5,894 nucleotides of DNA, taken from contig NZ_CP017254.1 of NCBI RefSeq assembly GCF_001735765.2, positions 1 to 5,894 of the forward strand, written 5' to 3'. Shown here piece after piece: positions 1 to 5,115 of this stretch. The translations under genes and the position numbers were made by a program. The number at the start of each line of letters is the position of its first letter. Position 1 is the first letter of the stretch. This DNA is from Clostridium taeniosporum (GTDB lineage Bacteria > Bacillota > Clostridia > Clostridiales > Clostridiaceae). The notes below the pieces were generated by a model. That model was given only the letters and a program-made list of their open reading frames with translations. It had not been told where the DNA came from and searched no databases.

Positions 1-912
1 GAGAAGGGTTTAGAAGGCACTTACAAAAGCTATATGCTTGATTTATGGAAGAATGTTAACATCTTCAAGAAAGTTGCAACATGTAAAGAGCAATTTATTC
101 AGAATATGAATAATAAGGGATATCAAGTTAATTGGAGCGATACAAGGAAGTATATAACTTACACAACACCTGAAGGTAAAAGGGTTCGTGATAGTAATTT
201 AGTTAAAACATTCAAGAATGAAAAATTATCTAAGGAGGAATTATTAAATGAATTTAGCAGAAATGGAGAAAAACTTGGAGGAACATATAGAGCCAAAGGA
301 GATATCGGTAAATCAATCCTCTTTGGAAGAAATGAAGTATCTAGTGGCAGAGATGACAAGCTTATCAACGTTGATAAGACAGAGCAACGACAAACAGAGC
401 CAAATAATAGACCAGTTGAGGAAAGAAAAACAGATACGAGAGCAAGAGCAGACAGAGAACATACAGAAATTAAACAAGGTAGTCCAAGCATTACGTTTGG
501 AAATGGAGGAAGTGAAGAAAGGCAACAATCAAAAGATAGAGGAATTAACCCAGACAATACAGAGAACTCAAGGAGTAACACAGGATATATTCACGAAGTC
601 AGCAGGGATACTGTACGAGATAAGCAACTTAGAGAAGGCGAAAACCTGGAAGGACAGAGCAATCCAATACTCAATACAACTAGGAGTGACAACAGGATTG
701 ATATTGATGATAGTAGGAGCTTATCAACTAATAACCCACTTGATGAACTTGTAAAGAAGTTTGATAAAACCTTGCAGAAAGCAGAAGAAAGGGAAAAAGA
801 GAAAAAGGCATTTGCAGAGCTTCAGGCAAAAGCAAGGGAAGAACGTAAGTTAAAACTTGAACAAAAGCCAAAAGTTAAATATAAATCAATGGATAGAGGT
901 TGGGAAAGGTAG
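1..912 (+). CDS. mobA: MOBP-type relaxase, C-terminal part (continues from base 5894)
   Basis: These are the last 303 codons of the relaxase begun at 5394, read in frame from base 1 (first residues EKGLEGTYKSYMLDLWKN). The early part carries a conserved element seen after the catalytic domain in Firmicute relaxases: a stretch like FIQNMNNKGYQVNW, then TPEGKRVRDSNL (about whole-protein residues 193-230). From about residue 250 the protein becomes a hydrophilic, Arg/Glu/Asn-rich, probably disordered tail, ending in a charged helix rich in KAEEREKEKK. The disordered stretch coincides with the nested gene at 248-754, so its composition is probably dictated by the other frame. The ATG at 34 is internal and not a real start. 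A strong hairpin terminator follows 28 bases after the stop. Confidence 0.9.
   Translation, partial: EKGLEGTYKSYMLDLWKNVNIFKKVATCKEQFIQNMNNKGYQVNWSDTRKYITYTTPEGKRVRDSNLVKTFKNEKLSKEELLNEFSRNGEKLGGTYRAKGDIGKSILFGRNEVSSGRDDKLINVDKTEQRQTEPNNRPVEERKTDTRARADREHTEIKQGSPSITFGNGGSEERQQSKDRGINPDNTENSRSNTGYIHEVSRDTVRDKQLREGENLEGQSNPILNTTRSDNRIDIDDSRSLSTNNPLDELVKKFDKTLQKAEEREKEKKAFAELQAKAREERKLKLEQKPKVKYKSMDRGWER
248..754 (+). CDS. nested MobB-like membrane-anchored coiled-coil mobilization protein
   Basis: This is a complete 168-codon gene lying wholly inside the relaxase gene in another frame. AAGGAGG at 232-238 stands 9 bases before the ATG, a near-perfect ribosome binding site that the relaxase frame does not need. 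Residues 1-35 are acidic, residues about 40-110 are a Gln/Glu/Lys-rich predicted coiled coil, and residues about 138-162 form a single hydrophobic segment (QLGVTTGLILMIVGAYQLI) followed by a short tail. By analogy with RSF1010 MobB, nested out of frame in mobA and tying the relaxosome to the membrane, and with mbeB/mbeD nested in ColE1 mbeA, I infer an accessory factor that anchors the relaxosome to the membrane or coupling protein. Sequence kinship to those families cannot be shown by eye. That it is a real gene is well supported by ribosome binding site, length and domain plan. Confidence 0.8.
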   Translation: MNLAEMEKNLEEHIEPKEISVNQSSLEEMKYLVAEMTSLSTLIRQSNDKQSQIIDQLRKEKQIREQEQTENIQKLNKVVQALRLEMEEVKKGNNQKIEELTQTIQRTQGVTQDIFTKSAGILYEISNLEKAKTWKDRAIQYSIQLGVTTGLILMIVGAYQLITHLMNL

Positions 913-939
913 TTTAAAAATTAATTAATACTTGAATTT

Positions 940-960
940 AAGGGGCATTTGCCCCTTTTT
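940..960 (+). terminator. Rho-independent terminator of the mob operon
   Basis: AAGGGGC (940-946), a four-base loop and GCCCCTT (951-957) run into a T tract ending at 960. It stands 28 bases after the relaxase stop and just before the rep promoter, so it separates mobilization from replication transcription. Confidence 0.9.
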
Positions 961-967
961 CTAAAAA

Positions 968-997
968 TAGACAAGATTAGGTAAATCAAGATATAAT
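968..997 (+). promoter_or_regulatory. rep promoter (-35 TAGACA, -10 TATAAT)
   Basis: TAGACA at 968-973 (five of six consensus bases) and a perfect TATAAT at 992-997 are separated by 18 bp. The start of transcription would fall near 1004, leaving a short leader that is mostly the ribosome binding site AGGAGG at 1013-1018, seven bases before the GTG start at 1026. No obvious antisense RNA or operator is visible here. Confidence 0.75.
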
Positions 998-1025
998 ATA
1001 AGAGTTAAAAAAAGGAGGTGAGAAG

Positions 1026-2258
1026 GTGGGACAAGTATTAAGGCAACAAGAATATAATGAGCCTATTGAATATTTAAATACAGTACATGGAACTAGCAAA
1101 GGTTGGATTACTAGAGCTGAAATAAGTGGTTCATTTAATCAATGGCATTATAAATATAATGACCTAGTAAAACAGGACTTTATAGGCGAAAATAATTATA
1201 TTAGCTTAAATACATTTTATAGCACTTATAGGCGATTAGAGTATTTAAAAGAGCTGAAAGCTCATTTCATAGATTTAGATATATATAAGACTAAATTTAC
1301 GAAAGAGCAAGTATTAATGCGACTTGATGAAGAATATTTTAATAAGAGCATACCAAGACCAAATTTAATAATTGATAGTGGCAGAGGATTATATTTGATA
1401 TGGCTGATAAATTCAGTACCAAGTCAAGCATTACCATTGTGGAAGGCTGTTGAAGAATACTTATATAAAGAGCTTAAGGTGTTTGGAGCTGATAGACAAG
1501 CTTTAGATGCAACAAGAGTATTAAGAGTACCAGGAAGTATTAATTCTAAATCAAATACAGTTGTTGAAGTGTTAGAGCAATACGAATATGTTTATGATTT
1601 AAGGGAAATTCAAGAAGGATATTTACCAGAGCTTGATAAAAATAAGCCTAAAAAGAAGGGTAGACCGAGTAAGACAGTATTTATTCATCGGGAAAGAAGT
1701 CTTTATTATGCTAGAATACAAGACATAATAAAATTATGTGAGCTAAGAAATTATGATTTAAAAGGTCAAAGAGAGCTTATATTATTTTTATATAGGTATT
1801 GGTTATGTTACTTCACAGAGGACACACAGAAGGCGTTAGAGGATACTTTAGAGCTTAATAATCAATTTATATTACCTTTAAGCGAAACAGAGGTTATAAG
1901 AGCAACTAGGAGCGCTGAAAGAGTATTTTTAAACAAAGATAAGAAATATAAATATAAAAATCAAACATTAATTGATTTATTAGAGATTACAGGACTTGAA
2001 GAAACTTATATGAAAACTATAATTTCAGATAGGGAGTACAAGCGAAGAAAAAGAATGAGAAATAATATATCATATCAAGAGCAGTTAAAGGCAAAGGGAA
2101 AAATAAGTGAAAAGGATAAGATATCGCAAAGAAGGGCAAAAATAAAAGACCTTTTGGAACAAGGTCTTAAACAGAAAGATATATGCTTACATCTTGATAT
2201 ATCTAAGCGTACATACATACGTGATATAAACTATATTAAAGAGCAAGGTTTAGCATAA
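1026..2258 (+). CDS. rep: putative plasmid replication initiator, AEP primase-like with C-terminal HTH
   Basis: This 410-residue protein is probably the replication protein, being the only large DNA-handling protein here besides the relaxase. Residues about 78-180 read like an archaeo-eukaryotic primase fold: FIDLDIY with the acidic pair D83/D85, then IIDSGRGLYLIW (115-126) matching the second motif, then ADRQALDATRVLRVPGSIN (155-173). In many relatives a His follows SGRG at the place where Tyr123 stands here, so full catalytic activity is uncertain. KKKGRPSK (209-216) resembles an AT hook. The C-terminus (about 368-404) is a helix-turn-helix that could bind the origin. The GTG start is chosen because AGGAGG lies seven bases upstream. 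A terminator overlaps the stop. Inferred role: origin recognition and/or priming. It is not a recognisable rolling-circle Rep or RepA_N protein. Confidence 0.65.
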   Translation: MGQVLRQQEYNEPIEYLNTVHGTSKGWITRAEISGSFNQWHYKYNDLVKQDFIGENNYISLNTFYSTYRRLEYLKELKAHFIDLDIYKTKFTKEQVLMRLDEEYFNKSIPRPNLIIDSGRGLYLIWLINSVPSQALPLWKAVEEYLYKELKVFGADRQALDATRVLRVPGSINSKSNTVVEVLEQYEYVYDLREIQEGYLPELDKNKPKKKGRPSKTVFIHRERSLYYARIQDIIKLCELRNYDLKGQRELILFLYRYWLCYFTEDTQKALEDTLELNNQFILPLSETEVIRATRSAERVFLNKDKKYKYKNQTLIDLLEITGLEETYMKTIISDREYKRRKRMRNNISYQEQLKAKGKISEKDKISQRRAKIKDLLEQGLKQKDICLHLDISKRTYIRDINYIKEQGLA

Positions 2259-2273
2259 CCTTGTTCTTTTTTT
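2238..2273 (+). terminator. Rho-independent terminator overlapping the rep stop codon
   Basis: A 13-base arm (2238-2250) pairs with 2257-2269 across a six-base loop with one G·T pair, and leads into seven Ts (2267-2273). The stop codon TAA (2256-2258) sits at the loop/arm border, so the last rep codons form the 5' arm. Confidence 0.88.
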
Positions 2274-2302
2274 ATTATAAAGTATTAAAAGATATATTTC
2301 AA

Positions 2303-2327
2303 TGACACAACGAAAAAAGTTGTGTCA
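2303..2327. repeat. 9-bp perfect inverted repeat
   Basis: TGACACAAC and GTTGTGTCA flank an A-rich seven-base loop. There is no T tract on either side, so it is unlikely to be a simple terminator. It may be part of the origin or a binding site. Confidence 0.6.
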
Positions 2328-2612
2328 AAATATAAATTTGCAAGATTTATAAAAAAAAGTGCCAAATTTTCAGCCCTTGTATTATAGGGTACGTAGTACC
2401 TGTTCTTTTTTTTGCATAAATATACCGTTCAGACTCTTGCAAGTTTGGTTCGATTGAGGCTTCATTTTTGCTGTAGACCAAAATTATGACATAGGGTTCT
2501 TTCGTAGAAAGGTTCCGAGGAATAATGCGGTAGTCTGGGAAATTTTCTCCTCATACATTTTATCGTTGTGCACACAGGTATATTTATATTGCAGTGATGT
2601 ACCTGTTGAATG

Positions 2613-2646
2613 ACTAGCTAACGATCCTGATGATACATTAGCTAGT
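2613..2646. repeat. 9-bp perfect inverted repeat with 16-base loop
   Basis: ACTAGCTAA and TTAGCTAGT lie 36 bases downstream (minus sense) of the peptidase stop codon. On the minus strand the hairpin is not followed by a U tract, so it is a weak terminator candidate at best. It could equally belong to the structured region next to rep. Confidence 0.55.
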
Positions 2647-2682
2647 TATAATAACTAATCATTCTATGCTCTATATTATGAT

Positions 2683-3681
2683 TTAATTTTTAAAAGTTTT
2701 ACCATCATTTATTTCTACAAAATTACTCAATACGTTTGCTATTTTTAATATTTCAGCATAATCTAAACTATCAGGGATGTCAGTTTCTTTATGAATATAG
2801 GGTTTTATATTTTCCTGTTTTATATAAATATTAGGAATATTATTTTGTTCAAATCTACGTTCATCACTTATTACACCTTGTTCATAAATCTTTGAAAAAT
2901 CCATATTATTATTTCTAAATGTTTCTTTCATTGCAGCTGTTAATTTATCAGAAATCTTACTTTTATTATATAGGGATATTTTGCCTGAGTTTTTACCACC
3001 CACACAATCTATATTTATATTGTATAAGTCAGAATACGTATCTTTTATATCCTTAACAAAAGCTTTACTTCCTTGTAAACCGGTTTCTTCACCATCAAAG
3101 AATGCAAAAATTATATCTCGATTGAAAGGTTTCCTTTGAGATTTAATTTTTAAATTCTTTGCTATTTGAATTAAAGTAGCAACTCCTGAAGCATTATCTA
3201 ATGCTCCTCTAATTATCTTTCCATCTTGACAGCCAATATGGTCAAAATGAGCCGATATAACCACTGCTTTTGTGTTATCAGACCCATTAATAACTCCCAC
3301 TAAGTTTTGGACTTCTTTGTTTTCAGGTTCACCATTATCTTCAAATAAACTTAATTTTTTATATACATCCTGAGTATATGGTTCGTAATATTCTTCATCA
3401 AATAATGGCTCTAATTTTAAGTTTTTAATTATTCCTTCAATATAGTCCCTAGTTTTATTGTCTCCATCAGAACCTGTTAATCGTCCTCCAAAATCATCTG
3501 AACATAAAGTATTTATAATATCTTTAGTATTTGGAATTTCTATTTGGGATTCTTGTTCAATTTTATTATTTTGTTTTGTATCTCCAATTTTTTTTGTATT
3601 TATATTTTTTGAGCATCCTATAAAATTTATTACTAGTATTAATATTATCCCTAATTTAAATATACTTTTAATATTTATCAC
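2683..3681 (-). CDS. M28 family zinc metallopeptidase, lipoprotein
   Basis: This 332-residue enzyme is probably an aminopeptidase acting outside the cell membrane. Residues 5-22 are a hydrophobic signal ending in FIGC, so Cys23 is a likely lipidation site, although Phe at the -3 position is unusual. After a Lys/Asn-rich linker the M28 domain shows a complete metal set: H145 and D147 in SAHFDHIG, D162 in GALDNASG, E198/E199 in DGEETGLQG, D225 in NIDCVGG and H297 in the HKETDIPDSLDY block. Family knowledge gives a two-zinc peptidase removing N-terminal residues; the substrate is unknown. The only standard start is GTG at 3679-3681, but AGAAGG ends directly next to it, too close for normal initiation. 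An ATT at 3670-3672 has better spacing. Two codons above the GTG is a TAG stop. It is cargo, in line with but separated by a hairpin from the SH3 gene. Confidence 0.88.
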   Translation of the reverse strand: MINIKSIFKLGIILILVINFIGCSKNINTKKIGDTKQNNKIEQESQIEIPNTKDIINTLCSDDFGGRLTGSDGDNKTRDYIEGIIKNLKLEPLFDEEYYEPYTQDVYKKLSLFEDNGEPENKEVQNLVGVINGSDNTKAVVISAHFDHIGCQDGKIIRGALDNASGVATLIQIAKNLKIKSQRKPFNRDIIFAFFDGEETGLQGSKAFVKDIKDTYSDLYNINIDCVGGKNSGKISLYNKSKISDKLTAAMKETFRNNNMDFSKIYEQGVISDERRFEQNNIPNIYIKQENIKPYIHKETDIPDSLDYAEILKIANVLSNFVEINDGKTFKN

Positions 3682-3710
3682 CTTCTAAAATTTAGATTCA
3701 ACAAAATATA

Positions 3711-3745
3711 ATAACTTAGGGCACCTTTTAAGTGCCCTAAGTTAT
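3711..3745 (-). terminator. 14-bp perfect hairpin terminator between the SH3 and M28 genes
   Basis: Bases 3711-3724 and 3732-3745 are perfectly complementary (core AGGGCAC/GTGCCCT) around a seven-base loop. Read on the minus strand it ends the SH3 gene transcript and runs into TATATTTTG, a modest U-rich tail. It is the strongest hairpin in the window by perfect stem length. The peptidase therefore probably depends on partial read-through or on a weak promoter in the roughly 30 bp left before its start. Confidence 0.75.
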
Positions 3746-3771
3746 TGTTTATAAAATTTTTAAGTTAAGAT

Positions 3772-4140
3772 TTATTGTAATTCACATGTTGAAGCGCTTA
3801 TCCATCCATAAGAATCTCCCCACTCAATTTTATACCAACCATTTTTTTTCTCATAAGCATAAGGTGTGTCCTCACCCCAAGCAATAGCTCCAATTTTTTT
3901 ATAGTTAGTTCCAGGACCTTTTCTAATATTAGCACCTGATCTTGCAGTTACAACAATAGACCCCACTGACCTAGGTACTCTTCTATGTGATACTTCATTA
4001 TTTTCATCTGTAACTGTATTAGATTCTTCAATAGTAATACTATCTCTTACTTTTGCATTAACAGCTACACTAAATACTTCTATACTTGTTCCAACAATAC
4101 AAGTTGCTAATAATAAACTTAATACTTTTTTACTTTTCAT
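3772..4140 (-). CDS. small secreted SH3b-domain protein
   Basis: This 122-residue exported protein has a classical signal peptide: KSKK, a hydrophobic core at about 6-28 and AVNA before Lys30, suggesting signal peptidase I cleavage after Ala29. A variable acidic linker (31-50) and a basic patch SHRRVPRS (51-58) precede one bacterial SH3 domain (about 61-120). Its landmarks are ANIRKGPGTNYKKIG (70-84), then NGWYKIEWGDSYGWIS (100-115). Bacterial SH3 domains usually bind cell-wall peptide cross-bridges. There is no catalytic domain, so it could be a wall-binding factor, a bacteriocin-like peptide or a decoy; none is proven. GGGAGA (4151-4156) lies 10 bases before the ATG. It is transcribed away from the helix-turn-helix gene and followed by a strong hairpin. 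One Cys (119) remains in the mature part. Confidence 0.85.
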   Translation of the reverse strand: MKSKKVLSLLLATCIVGTSIEVFSVAVNAKVRDSITIEESNTVTDENNEVSHRRVPRSVGSIVVTARSGANIRKGPGTNYKKIGAIAWGEDTPYAYEKKNGWYKIEWGDSYGWISASTCELQ

Positions 4141-4272
4141 AATATATACATCTCCCTCAGGTAAATTAAACCACTTTTGTAATGGTATGTAAATAATTTA
4201 TTTTTTGAATAAAGGAATTAAAGTAATTAATAACGAATTAACCAACTGTTAAATATTGTTAAAAGGGTGGTT
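4141..4272. promoter_or_regulatory. divergent intergenic region with candidate operator
   Basis: This region separates the SH3 gene (minus) from the helix-turn-helix gene (plus) and must hold both promoters. On the plus strand TTGAAT (4205-4210) could be a -35, but the -10 region is poor. Just before the gene are TTAAC-N5-GTTAA (4238-4252), two TGTTAAA copies 10 bp apart (4247-4253, 4257-4263), and TAACCA/TGGTTA (4239-4244/4268-4273), the last covering the ribosome binding site and start. This layout suits self-regulation by the downstream DNA-binding protein, which is an inference. Confidence 0.4.
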
Positions 4273-4782
4273 ATGTCTATGTATACTGTTGAAGAAGTTT
4301 CAAAACAATTAAAAGTTAGTAAAGTGACTATTTATAGTAAATTAAAAAAATTCGATACTCTGGTTGTTTTAAAACAAGGTAAAAAATATATTACAGATGA
4401 TTTATTTAAGTTAATTCAAGATGATTTAAAAATTAGAAATGCTGATAATAATAACTTAAATTCAAATAATAATATAAATCTAAATGATGAAATGGCAATG
4501 GATACAGATAATTTAATTAACTTAAATAAAGACTTAGTTAATACTTTAATAGAGCAATTAAGAGAGAAAGACAGGCAAATATCAGAATTGCATAAATTAA
4601 TAGAGAATAATCAAGTGTTATTAAAACAAGAGAAAGAAGTTAATCAGATACAGTTAGAAGAGCATATCAGAGAATTAGATATAAAGTTAAATGATGTTAA
4701 AGAAAATATGGAGAAAAGAAAAGGAGAGCAACAAGAAAAGAGAAAGGGATTATTAAAAAAATGTATGTTTTGGGTAGGGTAA
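4273..4782 (+). CDS. HTH plus coiled-coil plasmid accessory protein, DUF536/RepX-like
   Basis: This 169-residue protein begins with a MerR/excisionase-style helix-turn-helix (residues 4-26, YTVEEVSKQLKVSKVTIYSKL). An Asn-rich linker follows (about 56-72), then a long coiled coil (about 85-155, including LIEQLREKDRQISELHKLIE) and a short basic-hydrophobic end (RKGLLKKCMFW). The same plan is found in DUF536/RepX-type proteins of small Firmicute plasmids, where they accompany the replication gene and are thought to influence copy number or maintenance. The family match is from domain layout and the LxEKDxQIxELHKL motif style, not from a search. The start at ATG 4273 fits AAAGGG at 4262-4267 (5-base gap). 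ATG 4279 and GTG 4267 are alternatives, the last overlapping the ribosome binding site. Confidence 0.65.
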   Translation: MSMYTVEEVSKQLKVSKVTIYSKLKKFDTLVVLKQGKKYITDDLFKLIQDDLKIRNADNNNLNSNNNINLNDEMAMDTDNLINLNKDLVNTLIEQLREKDRQISELHKLIENNQVLLKQEKEVNQIQLEEHIRELDIKLNDVKENMEKRKGEQQEKRKGLLKKCMFWVG

Positions 4783-4805
4783 TTATAAAAATAATTCCTC
4801 TCTTG

Positions 4806-4899
4806 AAAAGGGGCAAGCTACGTAAAAAAAATTTATGGCCACAGCATGATCCATTTTAAAAATGGTATGCAGCAGCCATAATTTTTTTTTAACCCCTTT
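4806..4899. terminator. 94-nt imperfect hairpin: bidirectional terminator or single-strand origin
   Basis: Outer arms AAAGGGG (4807-4813) and CCCCTTT (4893-4899) enclose an A7 run facing a T9 run, then TATGGC/GCCATA (4834-4839/4875-4880), GCAT/ATGC (4844-4847/4867-4870) and CCATTT/AAATGG (4851-4856/4860-4865). The inner hairpin is followed by a T run on both strands, so it can terminate the helix-turn-helix gene and anything approaching from the right. The outer arms are not needed for termination. Their presence next to oriT leaves open a role as a single-strand origin. I did not find a convincing copy of a known sso motif. Confidence 0.6.
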
Positions 4900-4972
4900 G
4901 TCAATTCACCCCATTATTTTTTGTGTAGTTGTTACCCCCAAACACACCTTTCCTTGGCATAATTTAAAGAAA

Positions 4973-5001
4973 TTGCAAAACCCTAAATTTAGGTATATAA
5001 T
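4973..5001 (+). promoter_or_regulatory. mob operon promoter with embedded palindrome
   Basis: TTGCAA (4973-4978) and TATAAT (4996-5001) are exactly 17 bp apart. A perfect 12-bp palindrome CCTAAATTTAGG (4982-4993) fills most of the spacer, and a 14-bp palindrome ATAATTTAAATTAT (4997-5010) overlaps the -10 and the likely start of transcription. Both are well placed for a repressor, MobC or the relaxase being the obvious candidates. Confidence 0.65.
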
Positions 5002-5019
5002 TTAAATTATTGAGTTATG

Positions 5020-5087
5020 GCAAGTTTCGCAAAGTGATAACACTTTACAACTTGCAAGAGGGACGAACCCCCTTTGAACCCCCCTTT
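5020..5087 (+). other. oriT: putative oriT: two-part hairpin and C-rich direct repeat
   Basis: GCAAGTT (5020-5026) pairs with AACTTGC (5049-5055) and, inside it, AAAGTG (5031-5036) pairs with CACTTT (5041-5046) around an ATAA loop. Directly downstream is a tandem repeat, GAAC5TTT (5065-5075) then GAAC6TTT (5076-5087). A hairpin next to a C-rich strand immediately before mobC and relaxase genes is the usual oriT layout in small Firmicute plasmids. The nick is probably in or beside the C-rich part, but I cannot place it to the base. oriT lies within the mob operon leader. Confidence 0.7.
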
Positions 5088-5115
5088 ATCTTAGTATGGA
5101 ATGAGGTGAAAAATA

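Larger units (their letters stand above)
2274..2682. other. non-coding, hairpin-rich region downstream of rep (candidate origin or structured RNA)
   Basis: No convincing gene lies in these 409 bases. Visible structures are: TGACACAAC/GTTGTGTCA (2303-2311/2319-2327); GGTAC/GTACC (2388-2392/2396-2400) followed by eight Ts; CTTTC/GAAAG (2499-2503/2507-2511); TTTGGTT/GACCAAA (2444-2450/2476-2482); a long-range pairing of 2428-2435 with 2532-2539; ACAGGTA/TACCTGT (2574-2580/2600-2606); and ACTAGCTAA/TTAGCTAGT (2613-2621/2638-2646). The density of nested pairings suggests either a replication origin acted on by the adjacent Rep or a folded RNA. The minus strand is also open without a stop from 2550 to 2350 but has no ATG. 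Which explanation holds cannot be settled from sequence alone. Confidence 0.45.

Noticed and set aside
159..581. Minus-strand open frame of 140 codons, Leu/Ser-rich
   Set aside because: It is antisense to a region already coding in two plus frames, has no good ribosome binding site, and its Leu/Ser/Pro-rich make-up is the usual shadow of Glu/Arg-rich genes.
2303..2328. TTGACA on the minus strand at the hairpin as a -35 box
   Set aside because: No acceptable -10 follows at 16-18 bp; the sequence is better explained as half of the inverted repeat.
2381..2386. Perfect TATAAT on the minus strand, possible antisense promoter toward rep
   Set aside because: No -35 like TTGACA lies 16-18 bp upstream and there is no extended -10, so it is not enough in AT-rich DNA.
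3458..3688. Plus-strand open frame of 76 codons, very hydrophobic
   Set aside because: It is antisense to the lipoprotein N-terminus of the M28 gene, whose protein has clear family motifs; the hydrophobicity is a complement artefact of AT-rich Lys/Asn codons.
4848..4883. 11-codon plus-strand mini-ORF inside the 94-nt hairpin
   Set aside because: It has no ribosome binding site and is fully explained by the inverted repeat and terminator.
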